DNA from: an uncultured Burkholderiales bacterium
GTDB lineage: Bacteria > Pseudomonadota > Gammaproteobacteria > Burkholderiales > Burkholderiaceae_C
Reading direction: 5' to 3'
Length of the DNA: 64,000 nucleotides
Assembly: GCA_945952065.1 (NCBI GenBank)
Contig: CAMFGY010000021.1
Location: 1-64,000, forward strand
This document shows positions 8,313-17,488 of this stretch, piece by piece. The position numbers and the translations under genes are program-made. A model generated the notes under the pieces. That model was given only the letters and a program-made list of their open reading frames with translations. It was not told where the DNA came from and searched no databases. Every line of letters begins with the position of its first letter. Within the stretch, counting starts at the first letter, position 1.

Positions 8313-10397
8313 ATGAAGTGCAAAAGCTGGTCCCTCGGCCTGGGTGCGATGAATTTGGCGCTGCTGGGCCTTTCGCAGGCGCAAGCCGCGACCCTGCTCG
8401 ATTTGGATATCGACGCCCTCTCTCAGCTGGAAGTGCGCAGTGCCACGGGCTTCAAAATGCCGGCGCGGGAGGCACCTGCGGTGGTGGCGGTTGTGACGGC
8501 AGCTCAGATTGAGGCGCGAGGCGCGCGGACCCTGGAAGAGGCCTTGCTGGGCGTGGCGGGCCTGCACATTTCGCCCAAGACCCGTCAGCCCTTGTTCGTC
8601 ATCCGTGGCATGTACACCTATGACAACCCGCAGGTGTTGGTGACGCTGAATGATGTGCCCATCAATCAACTGTTCACGGGGTCTTTCGGCGCGGGTGTTC
8701 GATTGCCGCTGGCAGGTATCGATCGGATCGAGGTGGTGCGAGGGCCGGGCTCGGCGGTATTTGGCGCCGATGCCTTTGCCGGTGTGATCAATATCGTGAC
8801 CCGCGACCCCATGCATGAGGCGGAAACGGCGGCCGGTTTGTATGCCGGGGCTTTTTCCTCGGGCGGACTTTGGATTCGCAAAACAACCAAAGTGTCGGAC
8901 TGGGGCGTGATGCTGGCGGCGGAAACCCAGCGCAGCGAGGGTGATCGCAATCGCCGCATCCCGGCCGATCAACAAACGGAGTTCGATGGCATTTTTGGCA
9001 GCAAAGCCTCGCTGGCGCCCGGCGCTCTGGACACCCAGTATCGGCTGAGCAATCTGCATGCAGAGTTTGCCCGGCCTGATCTGCAGGTGCGTCTGTGGCA
9101 CTACCGGGCGGATCGCATGGGCAACGCTTGGGGCATTGCCGGTGCGCTGGATCCAACGTCGCTGTCTGCCGCGCGCCAGTCTTTGGCTGAACTGCGTTGG
9201 CAGTTGCCGATCCAGCATGACAGCATTCGCTCGGCACTGCGGGCTTCATGGATGCAGCATTGGTTCGACGCGACTTACCGCGTCTTCCCCGCGGGTGCGG
9301 TGTTGCCCGTGGATGAGGAGGGCAATCTGTTTGGGCCTGGCAAAACGCGCCTCTACACCTTTGACCAAGGGGTGATTGGCAACCCCGGTTCGGTGGAGAA
9401 CAGCTATCGCCTCGATTGGGAGCTGCAGTACTCGGGCTGGGAGGGGCATCGCCTGCGTTTGGCTCTGGGCGCCAATCAACAGAACTTCCATGCGTGGGAG
9501 GCGAAGAATTTCAGCAATGGCGCTCAGCTGGGGACCGTGGTGGACGTGACGAATACTGCCAATGTCTACGCTCCCGACCAGGCTCGACGGGTGCACTACG
9601 CTTCACTGCAAGACGTCTGGAAGTGGAGCGAGGCCGCCGAGTTGACGCTGGGCGTGCGGGCGGATCGCTTCAGCGACTTTGGCTCCACCGTCAATCCGCG
9701 CGCCTCCCTGGTTTGGCGGCACTCGCCCAGCGTCGTGAGCAAGTATTTGTTTGGCAGCGCGTTTCGTGCGCCGTCGATGAAGGAGCAGTTTGTCGCGTCC
9801 AATCCTGTGAATCTGGGCTCCAAAATTCTGCGCCCGGAAAAAGTGCACACCCTGGAGTGGCAGCTTGATTGGACCTTGGGTGCGGGGCTGAACCCTCGTC
9901 TCGCGGTCTTCTACTATGAAATGAAAGACTTGATCCGCTTGGTACAAGGTACGTACAAAAACGTCGGTGAGCTGAAGGCCCCGGGGGTGGAGTTGGAGCT
10001 GGACTGGCGGGCCTCGGAACGGTCACGGCTGGGCCTGAGCTATGCCTACCAGCGGGCCCGAGATCCGCAAGGCTTGCCCGCGCCTTATGCGCCACGCCAC
10101 ACCGCTCACCTGAGCATGGATCAGCGCCTCAATCCCGCTTGGACCCTGAATATGCAAGCGCGCTGGGTGGGTGAGCGGCCTCGTGCGCCGGGCGATGCAA
10201 CACCGCCTTTACCGGCCTATTCGATCTTGGACCTTGGGCTGCATTGGCAGCCCGCTGGGGCGACTTGGTCACTGCAGGGCGGATTGCGCAATGCGCTGGA
10301 CGCGCATGCCACCGAACCGCTGGACTCTCAAGCCATTCCCGGCGATACGCCCATGCCGGGACGCGAGTGGCGCTTGGACTTCAGAGTCGCGTTTTGA
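8313..10397 (+). CDS. TonB-dependent outer membrane receptor
   Basis: A 694-residue outer membrane receptor. A signal peptide ends at about residue 25 (LSQAQAA). The plug domain covers roughly residues 40-165, with VIRGMYTY and the strongly conserved RIEVVRGPGSAVFGADA and GVINIVT; the remainder is beta-barrel, ending in an aromatic C-terminal strand (WRLDFRVAF). The ligand cannot be read from sequence; no iron- or cobalamin-specific neighbour is present. It heads an operon with a YfiR-like periplasmic protein and a CHASE8-type histidine kinase, so it may take part in sensing rather than only uptake. Confidence 0.93.
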   Translation: MKCKSWSLGLGAMNLALLGLSQAQAATLLDLDIDALSQLEVRSATGFKMPAREAPAVVAVVTAAQIEARGARTLEEALLGVAGLHISPKTRQPLFVIRGMYTYDNPQVLVTLNDVPINQLFTGSFGAGVRLPLAGIDRIEVVRGPGSAVFGADAFAGVINIVTRDPMHEAETAAGLYAGAFSSGGLWIRKTTKVSDWGVMLAAETQRSEGDRNRRIPADQQTEFDGIFGSKASLAPGALDTQYRLSNLHAEFARPDLQVRLWHYRADRMGNAWGIAGALDPTSLSAARQSLAELRWQLPIQHDSIRSALRASWMQHWFDATYRVFPAGAVLPVDEEGNLFGPGKTRLYTFDQGVIGNPGSVENSYRLDWELQYSGWEGHRLRLALGANQQNFHAWEAKNFSNGAQLGTVVDVTNTANVYAPDQARRVHYASLQDVWKWSEAAELTLGVRADRFSDFGSTVNPRASLVWRHSPSVVSKYLFGSAFRAPSMKEQFVASNPVNLGSKILRPEKVHTLEWQLDWTLGAGLNPRLAVFYYEMKDLIRLVQGTYKNVGELKAPGVELELDWRASERSRLGLSYAYQRARDPQGLPAPYAPRHTAHLSMDQRLNPAWTLNMQARWVGERPRAPGDATPPLPAYSILDLGLHWQPAGATWSLQGGLRNALDAHATEPLDSQAIPGDTPMPGREWRLDFRVAF

Positions 10398-11017
10398 TCG
10401 GGCAGGGCATCAGTCAAAGTCCAGCCCGCCGCCGCGCTTCTTCAAGGGCGCGGCGCTGGGTGCTGCCCTTCTTGATCCTTGTGTCGCTGGGTGGATTTTT
10501 GTCGCCACCGCCGAAGGCCTGGGCCGCGCCAGAAGCCCTGATTGGCGAGTACCGCTTGAAGGCCGCCTTTCTGTATCGCATCACGCAGTTTGTTGAATGG
10601 CCTGATTCAAACGCCGGCGGGGAGGACGCCGCCTTCACCCTGTGCGTCTTGGGGGGAGACCCCTTTGGGGAAAGCCTGCGCGAGCTGACCGCCCGCAAGG
10701 TGGGCCAACGACGCATCGCGCTGCTGTACCCCGTCAGCGTCAAAGAGGCCCAGGTCTGTCAAATCGTCTACCTCCACGAGGTGACCCGCAAGACCCAGGC
10801 CGAGCTGAGCTCAGCAGTGGGGGACTTGCCGGTTTTGACGGTGGGGGGCTCACCGCAATTCATCGACCAAGGCGGCGCAATTGGCTTTGTGGTGGAGGGG
10901 GGCAAGCTGCGCATGGAGCTCAATCTCGATGTGTTGCGGCGGGCCAATCTCAAACCCAGCGCCAAGTTGGTGGAGGTGGCGGTGCGCACGCTGGGCGCGG
11001 GGCGGGGGCGGCCATGA
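10394..11017 (+). CDS. YfiR family (DUF4154) periplasmic protein
   Basis: A YfiR/DUF4154 protein, about 207 residues with the start used here. In Pseudomonas, YfiR is a periplasmic repressor of the membrane diguanylate cyclase YfiN. Family features seen: EYRLKAAFLYRITQFVEWP, the loop FTLCVLGGDPFG, and the C-terminal LRMELNLDVLRRANLKPS. The start is uncertain: a TTG at 10394 overlaps the receptor stop and gives a basic n-region before the signal peptide core; a GTG at 10460 after AAGGG is the alternative. Its stop overlaps the kinase ATG by four bases. The partner here appears to be a histidine kinase instead of a cyclase. Confidence 0.85.
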   Translation: MIGQGISQSPARRRASSRARRWVLPFLILVSLGGFLSPPPKAWAAPEALIGEYRLKAAFLYRITQFVEWPDSNAGGEDAAFTLCVLGGDPFGESLRELTARKVGQRRIALLYPVSVKEAQVCQIVYLHEVTRKTQAELSSAVGDLPVLTVGGSPQFIDQGGAIGFVVEGGKLRMELNLDVLRRANLKPSAKLVEVAVRTLGAGRGRP

Positions 11018-13092
11018 ACAAGCTGGCCCACATGCCTATCCGGCGTTTGAGCGTGCTGCTGATCATGGCGGTGTGCCTGGGCAGTTTGCTGCTGTCCAGC
11101 CTGATCCAAGCTTGGTCGGAAGCGCGCGCGGCGCGCAGCGCTCTGGGTGATGAACTCAGCACCCTGGCCACGGTGGTGGGGAATCGCAGCACGGCGGCCC
11201 TGGCTTTTGACGACGTCAAAACGGCCACCGAGAACTTGTCTGCCTTGAAAGACATTCGCCATGTGCAGCGGGCCTGTCTTTATGGGGAGCAGGGCGAGTT
11301 GTTTGCCAGTTATGGGCGAGCCGCTTCGGCGTCCTCTGCGCCCTCGGCCCTGCGTCAAGGGGAATGCGCGGCGCAATTGCCCAAAGGGGAGCAGGCCCTG
11401 GTCTTCAGTGCTGAGGGGGCGCAGCTGCGTCAGCCCGTGCATCTGGATGGGCAGAGACAGGCCTGGCTGGTGATTGACTCGTCATTGGAAGGTGTCCATC
11501 AGCGCGTGTGGCAGCAATTGCTTTTGCAAGCCGGTGTGGTGCTGGTGGCGACCTTGCTGGCCCTGGCGGCGGCCTTGCGTCTGCAAGGCTTGATCTCGCA
11601 GCCCTTGCAAACGCTCAGCCAAGTGGCGCAGTCGATTGTGGTCACCCACGACTACGCCACCCGCGCCCAGCGCGGTGGGCCGCTCGAGCTGGATGTGCTG
11701 TCGGACTCCTTCAATCAGCTGATGCAAACCACGCAGCAGCAACACGCGGAGCTGGAGTCGGAGCGTCAAATCGCGCAGGCCCGCTTTGAACAATTGCGCG
11801 ACAGCGAGGCCTACAACAAGCTGCTGTTCCGCGAAAGCTGTATGGCGCAAGGCATTTTGGATCCACAGTCGCTGCGTTTTGTGGATTGCAATCGCGCCGC
11901 ATTGGCCTTGTTCGGCTTTGAGCAGGCGCAGCAATTGCTGGGTCTCGCTCCTGCCGAAGTGGCGCCCATTCGTCAGCCCGATGGCAGCGCTTCGGCCGAG
12001 TTGTTGGCGGCGCGCTTGAATGCGGCTTTGCATGGCGAACGCTGTGTGTTTGAAATGCAGATGCTGCGAGAGCGGCCCGATTTGGGGCCCATGCCTTGGG
12101 AAGCCGAGTTGCACCTGGATCGCTTCGAGTCAGGACTCAAGACCTTGCTGCAAATCAGCTTGATCGATGTCTCCGCCCGGGTGCAGGCGCAACGCGAACT
12201 CGAAGAGCTGAACCAGCAATTGGAGTCCCGTGTGGTGCGGCGCACCGAAGCTTTGTCTTCGGCCAACAGCCAGTTGTCGAGCGCTCTGGATGCGCTGCAA
12301 AACACCAAGGATGAGTTGGTGCGCAGCGAACGCCTCGCCTCCTTGGGCGCCATGGTCGCGGGTGTGGCCCATGAGCTCAACACGCCGATCGGCAACAGTC
12401 TGGTGGTGGCCTCCACCTTGCAAGAGCACAGCCTATCCTTGCAGCGTGATATGCAAAGTGGGCAAATGCGCCGCTCCACCCTGAACAGCTATTTGGACTT
12501 GGCCCATGAGAGCAGCGGCCTTTTGATGCGCAATTTGCAGCGCGCCGCTGAGTTGGTGGCCCGCTTCAAGCAGGTGGCGGGGGAGCAGACCGGAGGGCAG
12601 CGGCAGCGCTTTGATCTGGCCGAGTTGCTGCGGCCGCTCACCGCGGCCCTGCAGCCGCATTTTCTGGCCACGCCGCATCAGCTGAGCTGCCAAGTGCCTG
12701 AAGGCATTCAAATGGACAGTCGCCCCGGGGCCTTGGAACAGGTGCTGACCCAGTTGGTGATGAACACCTTGGTGCACGCCCATCAAACCGGTCGGGCCGG
12801 CCACACCTGGATTGAGGCCCGGCTGAAAGCGGGCGAGGCCCAGGTTTTGCAATTGAGCGTGCGCGATGATGGTTGCGGCATTGCACCAGAGACTTTGCCG
12901 CGCATTTTTGACCCCTTTTTCACCACCCGCATGGGCTCAGGCGGCAATGGCCTGGGCTTGCACACCGTGTTCAGTCTGGTCAATAAATCGCTGGGCGGGC
13001 GCATCTCGGTAGAAAGCCAGCTTGGCCAGGGCAGCACTTTTTTGCTGGAAATCCCCTGCATGGCGCCGCGCGGCTTGGATGAAAAGCTCTGA
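11014..13092 (+). CDS. CHASE8-type membrane sensor histidine kinase
   Basis: A 692-residue sensor kinase. Domain order: TM1 about 12-32, periplasmic CHASE8-like domain about 35-155 (LATVVGNRSTAALAFDD is typical), TM2 about 168-190, HAMP about 190-242, a PAS-like domain about 262-385, a coiled coil 390-440, then the kinase core. The phospho-acceptor is H453 in GVAHELNTPIG; the ATPase part shows N584, DDGCGI (618-623) and GGNGLGLH (643-650). No response regulator is adjacent. CHASE8 is also the periplasmic domain type of YfiN, so coupling to the preceding YfiR-like protein makes biochemical sense. Confidence 0.9.
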   Translation: MNKLAHMPIRRLSVLLIMAVCLGSLLLSSLIQAWSEARAARSALGDELSTLATVVGNRSTAALAFDDVKTATENLSALKDIRHVQRACLYGEQGELFASYGRAASASSAPSALRQGECAAQLPKGEQALVFSAEGAQLRQPVHLDGQRQAWLVIDSSLEGVHQRVWQQLLLQAGVVLVATLLALAAALRLQGLISQPLQTLSQVAQSIVVTHDYATRAQRGGPLELDVLSDSFNQLMQTTQQQHAELESERQIAQARFEQLRDSEAYNKLLFRESCMAQGILDPQSLRFVDCNRAALALFGFEQAQQLLGLAPAEVAPIRQPDGSASAELLAARLNAALHGERCVFEMQMLRERPDLGPMPWEAELHLDRFESGLKTLLQISLIDVSARVQAQRELEELNQQLESRVVRRTEALSSANSQLSSALDALQNTKDELVRSERLASLGAMVAGVAHELNTPIGNSLVVASTLQEHSLSLQRDMQSGQMRRSTLNSYLDLAHESSGLLMRNLQRAAELVARFKQVAGEQTGGQRQRFDLAELLRPLTAALQPHFLATPHQLSCQVPEGIQMDSRPGALEQVLTQLVMNTLVHAHQTGRAGHTWIEARLKAGEAQVLQLSVRDDGCGIAPETLPRIFDPFFTTRMGSGGNGLGLHTVFSLVNKSLGGRISVESQLGQGSTFLLEIPCMAPRGLDEKL

Positions 13093-13150
13093 GTCCCGGG
13101 CGGGGCGGGCTGGGGGATTCGGGTTTTCACGGTGCAGGGATAATCGGGCG

Positions 13151-14575
13151 ATGAACGCACCCGCCCCCGATAAGAATTCATTCGCTCAATTGCCGTTGAG
13201 CGCCGCCATGCAAGCCAACTTGGCGCAGCTGGGCTATGCACAGATGACGCCGATTCAGGCCGCCAGCCTGCCGCTGGCCCTGGCCGGTCAAGATCTGATC
13301 GCACAAGCGCAAACCGGCAGCGGCAAGACCGCCGCCTTTGCGCTGGCGCTGTTGCACAAGCTGGATGCGGCGCGTTTTGATGTGCAGGCCTTGGTGCTGT
13401 GCCCCACCCGTGAATTGGCCGATCAGGTCACGCAAGAGATCCGCCGCCTGGCCCGCGCGGCCGACAATATCAAGGTCTTGACCCTGTGCGGGGGCTCACC
13501 GATGAAGCCGCAAATGGACAGCCTGGGCTTTGGCTGCCACATCGCGGTGGGCACGCCCGGCCGGGTCATGGACCACCTGGAGCGCGGCAGCCTGAATCTG
13601 GCCGCCCTGAACACGCTGGTGCTGGACGAAGCGGACCGCATGCTCGATATGGGCTTTTTTGACGACATCGTCACCGTCGCCAAGCAAGCGCCCAAGAAGC
13701 GCCAGACGCTGTTGTTCTCTGCCACTTATCCGGAGGGCATTGCCAAGCTGAGCGCCCAGTTCATGCGCGAGCCGCAGGAGGTCAAGCTCCAAAGCGCCGC
13801 CGTGCAAGCCCCGAGCAGCATCCGCCAACTGGCTTTTGAGGTGAGCGAAGGGGAGCGTCTGCATGCGGTGTCTTTGCTGCTGAATCACTTTCGACCGGCC
13901 AGTACCATTGCGTTTTGCAATACCAAGGCGCAGTGCCGCGATCTGGTCGAGGTGCTGAATGGGCAGGGCTTTGTGGCCATGGCCTTGCATGGTGACTTGG
14001 AACAACGCGAGCGCGACCAGGTCTTGATTCAGTTCGCCAACCGCAGCTGTTCGGTCCTGGTGGCCACCGATGTGGCGGCCCGCGGCCTGGACATCGCGCA
14101 GCTGGAATGCGTCATCAATGTGGAAGTGACCCCTGATGTGGAGGTGCACACCCATCGCATCGGCCGCACCGGTCGGGCTGGCGCTGATGGCCTGGCTTTG
14201 AGTCTGGCCAGCCTGGACGAGATGGGCCGCATCGGCCGTATCGAGCAGATGCAGGGCTACCCCTTTGTCTGGCAGGGGCTGGATTCGCTAACGCCCAGCG
14301 CTGGCGGTGTGTTGCAGCCGCCGATGGAGACGCTGCAGATCCTGGGCGGCCGGAAGGAAAAAATCCGCCCCGGCGATATCGTGGGTGCCTTGACCGGCGA
14401 GGCGGGCTTCAAGTTCGAGCAAGTCGGCAAGATCAATGTCACCGAGTTCCACAGCTATGTGGCGGTGGAGCGCAGCATTGCGCGCGAGGCGGTCAAACGG
14501 CTCTCGGCGGGCAAGCTCAAGGGCCGCAAGGTCAAGGTGCGGCGCATGGCCGATTTGGCCGCGCTGGGTGACTGA
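13151..14575 (+). CDS. dbpA: ATP-dependent RNA helicase DbpA
   Basis: A 474-residue DEAD-box helicase that acts on 23S rRNA helix 92 during large-subunit assembly. Seen: the Q motif region, Walker A AQTGSGKT, motif II as DEAD in LVLDEADRMLDMGFFDD, SAT in LLFSATYP, and motif VI HRIGRTGRAG. The C-terminal 75 residues (PGDIVGALTG onward, with KGRKVKVRRM) form the DbpA RNA-binding domain, which separates it from RhlE and SrmB. The ATG at 13151 is used because it starts the canonical N-terminus. Confidence 0.95.
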   Translation: MNAPAPDKNSFAQLPLSAAMQANLAQLGYAQMTPIQAASLPLALAGQDLIAQAQTGSGKTAAFALALLHKLDAARFDVQALVLCPTRELADQVTQEIRRLARAADNIKVLTLCGGSPMKPQMDSLGFGCHIAVGTPGRVMDHLERGSLNLAALNTLVLDEADRMLDMGFFDDIVTVAKQAPKKRQTLLFSATYPEGIAKLSAQFMREPQEVKLQSAAVQAPSSIRQLAFEVSEGERLHAVSLLLNHFRPASTIAFCNTKAQCRDLVEVLNGQGFVAMALHGDLEQRERDQVLIQFANRSCSVLVATDVAARGLDIAQLECVINVEVTPDVEVHTHRIGRTGRAGADGLALSLASLDEMGRIGRIEQMQGYPFVWQGLDSLTPSAGGVLQPPMETLQILGGRKEKIRPGDIVGALTGEAGFKFEQVGKINVTEFHSYVAVERSIAREAVKRLSAGKLKGRKVKVRRMADLAALGD

Positions 14576-14774
14576 GGCGTTGGTGTCACGCCGCGCCACG
14601 CCGCCTGTGCGGGTTGGCGTTTCGTGACAAATTGATGTCAGCGAAAGTCCTAGTGCACCGCAAGCTTCGATCCGACGTTATTTCGAGACGTATGCACATG
14701 GTCTCCCCCGCATTCGGGGCCTAGTCTTGGGGCATGGCAGTCGAGATCATGGTGACGCATCAGGAGCAGTAACG

Positions 14775-15029
14775 ATGGACACCCTATACATGCAAAGCAA
14801 GAGCCCGCAGTCTTTGTCAAACACTTGTCTTGGCGATCTTCCCAGCCAGTATGAGCTGCGTTTTCAATCGCTGTTTCATACCGGCAAGGCCTTGTCATTC
14901 CCCTGCAATTCGCGCGGCGATGTGCTGCTGGACAGCCTCAGCGCGAAGGCGCTGGAGAACTATTTGTTCGCGCGTGCGGTGGTCGGGCATGAATATGCCA
15001 ACCCTGTGGTGCAGCCGATTGAAGAATAA
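14775..15029 (+). CDS. Small conserved protein of unknown function (84 aa)
   Basis: An 84-residue soluble protein with no domain I can name; similar short proteins (LRF-SLFH-G-SFPC pattern) are, as I recall, common in Burkholderiales. Seen: LRFQSLFHTGKALSFPCN in the middle and ENYLFARAVVGHEYANPVV near the end. The start is fixed by AGGAG at 14762-14766 a few bases ahead of the ATG. It is convergent with glnS, whose likely terminator abuts its stop codon. Function unknown. Confidence 0.75.
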   Translation: MDTLYMQSKSPQSLSNTCLGDLPSQYELRFQSLFHTGKALSFPCNSRGDVLLDSLSAKALENYLFARAVVGHEYANPVVQPIEE

Positions 15030-15063
15030 AAAAGAAGCCTGCCGGGTTTGACTCCAGGCGGGC
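15026..15063 (-). terminator. Probable terminator of glnS
   Basis: Read on the minus strand, an imperfect 10-bp stem (two mismatches, 7-base loop) is followed by TTCTTTTTT. It lies about 32 bases past the glnS stop and touches the stop codon of the convergent small gene. Confidence 0.5.
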
Positions 15064-15094
15064 ATGTCGATGCGCGCTTGAAGCGCGCGAGGGA

Positions 15095-16894
15095 TTACTT
15101 GGACCAGCCGTCCTTCAGCCCAGTCACTTTGTTAAACACCGCTTTGTCGGCGCGGTGGTCATGGCGATCAGAGACGAAGTAGCCGTGGCGCTCGAATTGG
15201 AAGTGCGTTTCCGCAGCCACGCCGGCCAGTGAGGGCTCCAGATAAGCGGTCACCACCTTGCGGCTGTTGGGGTTGATGAAGCTCAAGAAATCGGCCTCGC
15301 CCGAGTCCGGCTGCGCTTCGGTGAACAAGCGGTCATACAAGCGCACTTCGGCCTCGACGGCCTCATGCACGCTGACCCAGGTGATGGCGCTCTTGACCTT
15401 CACCGCATCTGCACCGGGCGTGCCGCTCTTGGTGTCGGGTACCACGGTGGCCAGCACCGCCGTGATCTTGCCTTCGGCGTCTTTTTCGCAGCCGGTGCAC
15501 TCGATCACATAGCCGTACTTCAAACGAACCTTGTTGCCCGGGTAAAGGCGGTGATAGCCCTTCACTGGCTCTTCCATGAAGTCTTCGCGTTCGATCCAGA
15601 CCTCATGGCCGAGTTGGAACTGGCGCTGTCCCAGTTCTGGCAGCTGCGGGTGGGCTGGGGCGCTGCTGGTTTCTACATGGTTGAGGCTGCCAAACAGCTC
15701 GGCCCAGTTGCTGAGTTTGAGCTTGACCGGGTCCAGCACTGCGCAAGCGCGTGCGGCCTTGCCTTCGAGGTCAGCGCGCAAGCAGCCATCCAGCACCGAG
15801 TATTCCAACCAGGCATTGCTCTTGGTCACGCCGGTGGCTTCCACCATATTGCGAATGCTGGCTGGGGTGTAGCCGCGGCGGCGCATGCCCACCAGGGTGG
15901 GCAGGCGCGGGTCGTCCCAGCCCGACACATGGCCTTCGTCCACCAGCTGGCGCAGCTTGCGCTTGGAGGTGACCACATAGGTCAGGTTCAGGCGGCCGAA
16001 TTCGTACTGATGGGGCAGCGGATGCGCCAACAAGCCGCCTTGGGCCAGATGGCCCAGCAGCCAGTCGTAGAAGGGGCGCTGGTCTTCAAACTCCAGCGTG
16101 CACAGGCTGTGGGTGATGCGCTCCAGCGCGTCTTCAATCGGATGGGCGAAGGTGTACATCGGGTAGATGCACCATTGGTCGCCCGTGTTGTGGTGGGTGG
16201 CGCGGCGGATGCGATACAGCGCCGGGTCACGCATATTGATATTGGGCGAGGCCATGTCGATCTTGGCGCGCAAGATCATCGCGCCATCGGCATGCAGGCC
16301 GTTCTTCATCTCACGAAAACGCGCCAGGTTCTCGGCTGGTGTGCGCTCGCGGAAGGGGCTGTTCACGCCCGGGCGGCTGAAGTCGCCGCGATTGGCGCGC
16401 ATCTCATCCGGCGTTTGTTCGTCCACATAGGCCAAGCCGGCCTCGATCAGGTACTCGGCGGCGCGGTACATGAAGTCGAAGTAGTTGCTGGCATAGAAGA
16501 GATGCGAGGTGCCGTTTTGCTTCCAGTCCCAGCCCAGCCAAGACACCATCTCGCGGATGGCGTCCACATACTCCTGCTCTTCTTTCTCGGGGTTGGTGTC
16601 GTCAAAGCGCAAGTGGCAGATGCCGCCATAGTCACGCGCCAGACCGAAGTTCAGGCAGATGCTCTTGGCATGGCCGATGTGCAAATAGCCGTTCGGTTCC
16701 GGCGGAAAACGGGTGCGGATCTTGGCCGCATCCAGGGGGCCGGCGGCGTGGTGGGCGGCATCGCCCGGGGTGCCGGCAAAGTGACGCTCAGGCTGCCCCG
16801 CTTGGCCTTGTTGGGCCAGATCGCGCTCAATGATGGTGCGCAAGAAGTTGTTGCTGGGGGCGGGCTTGTTGGCGTCGGCGCTGGTGTTGGACAT
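15095..16894 (-). CDS. glnS: Glutamine--tRNA ligase
   Basis: A 599-residue class I aminoacyl-tRNA synthetase that charges tRNA-Gln with glutamine. The HIGH signature is at residues 72-75 (FPPEPNGYLHIGHAKS), which is the GlnRS/GluRS type, and the KMSKS-like loop appears as VVTSKRKLR near 310. The C-terminal anticodon-binding beta-barrels are complete. Length is slightly above the E. coli enzyme because of a 55-residue N-terminal extension rich in Ala and Gln. Monocistronic: divergent space upstream and a probable terminator downstream. Confidence 0.97.
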   Translation of the reverse strand: MSNTSADANKPAPSNNFLRTIIERDLAQQGQAGQPERHFAGTPGDAAHHAAGPLDAAKIRTRFPPEPNGYLHIGHAKSICLNFGLARDYGGICHLRFDDTNPEKEEQEYVDAIREMVSWLGWDWKQNGTSHLFYASNYFDFMYRAAEYLIEAGLAYVDEQTPDEMRANRGDFSRPGVNSPFRERTPAENLARFREMKNGLHADGAMILRAKIDMASPNINMRDPALYRIRRATHHNTGDQWCIYPMYTFAHPIEDALERITHSLCTLEFEDQRPFYDWLLGHLAQGGLLAHPLPHQYEFGRLNLTYVVTSKRKLRQLVDEGHVSGWDDPRLPTLVGMRRRGYTPASIRNMVEATGVTKSNAWLEYSVLDGCLRADLEGKAARACAVLDPVKLKLSNWAELFGSLNHVETSSAPAHPQLPELGQRQFQLGHEVWIEREDFMEEPVKGYHRLYPGNKVRLKYGYVIECTGCEKDAEGKITAVLATVVPDTKSGTPGADAVKVKSAITWVSVHEAVEAEVRLYDRLFTEAQPDSGEADFLSFINPNSRKVVTAYLEPSLAGVAAETHFQFERHGYFVSDRHDHRADKAVFNKVTGLKDGWSK

Positions 16895-17046
16895 GAATTC
16901 GGCGGCGCAGGGGCGCCGTCAGAGTGGTAGGTTCACGCTGATTTTATCGGGGCCAAGGGGTGCGAACCGCAAGTGCCGACCAGCCGACGTGCCCCGCAGC
17001 CGGATATTTCACCGGCTGGGGGTGCAGCCGGGCCTTGCTGTGATGC

Positions 17047-17442
17047 TCAGCCTTCTTCCTTCACGACATTGTTGCTGCCACTGCGGCTGATTTTTGACGT
17101 AAAGCCACGCGGCACATGCAAGGTATTGCCGGCGCCCGACATATCGACGCGTTCCACCTCGACCCCGGCTTGGATCCACACATCGTGGTTGAGGCCGGTG
17201 ATGTCAATGCGAGCCAGCTTGTTGCCCGCGCTGACGGTCACATCGTTGTTGGAGCCCGTGACTTCCAGCTTGTAGACCCCGGTTTTGTTGACGGTGCTTT
17301 TGAGGTTCACCCCGCCCACATACACGGTGTCGCCGTCTTCACTGGTGCCGCCGCAGCCCAGCAGGCCCAGCGGGAGCAGGGCCAGCACAAGAGCGCCGAG
17401 CATGCGGCCTTGGCTTTGAACAGAGATATTTGTCGTCATCAT
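17047..17442 (-). CDS. DUF3060 domain lipoprotein
   Basis: A 131-residue predicted lipoprotein with a DUF3060 repeat domain. The lipobox LLGC places the lipidated cysteine at residue 30. After it the chain reads as short beta-helical turns with Asn/Gly at regular positions (VTGSNNDVTVSAG, ITGLNHDVWIQAG, MSGAGNTLHVPRG, RSGSNNVV), the normal DUF3060 pattern. Function of the family is unknown. The start may be the first or second Met. It follows the MipA/OmpV gene on the same strand after about 46 bases, so the two may share a transcript. Confidence 0.8.
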   Translation of the reverse strand: MMTTNISVQSQGRMLGALVLALLPLGLLGCGGTSEDGDTVYVGGVNLKSTVNKTGVYKLEVTGSNNDVTVSAGNKLARIDITGLNHDVWIQAGVEVERVDMSGAGNTLHVPRGFTSKISRSGSNNVVKEEG

Positions 17443-17488
17443 GATTCCTCTCCTTGTCTTGCAGTTTCTTCAAGGCGCCATGCGCGGC

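Noticed and set aside
15365-16930. A 521-codon open frame antisense to glnS
   Set aside because: The minus strand encodes a full, motif-complete GlnRS; the plus-strand product is low-complexity Ala/Val/His-rich.
16997-17018. A 7-bp hairpin (CAGCCGG/CCGGCTG) after the DUF3060 gene
   Set aside because: Short stem and no T-run on the minus strand; too weak to call a terminator.
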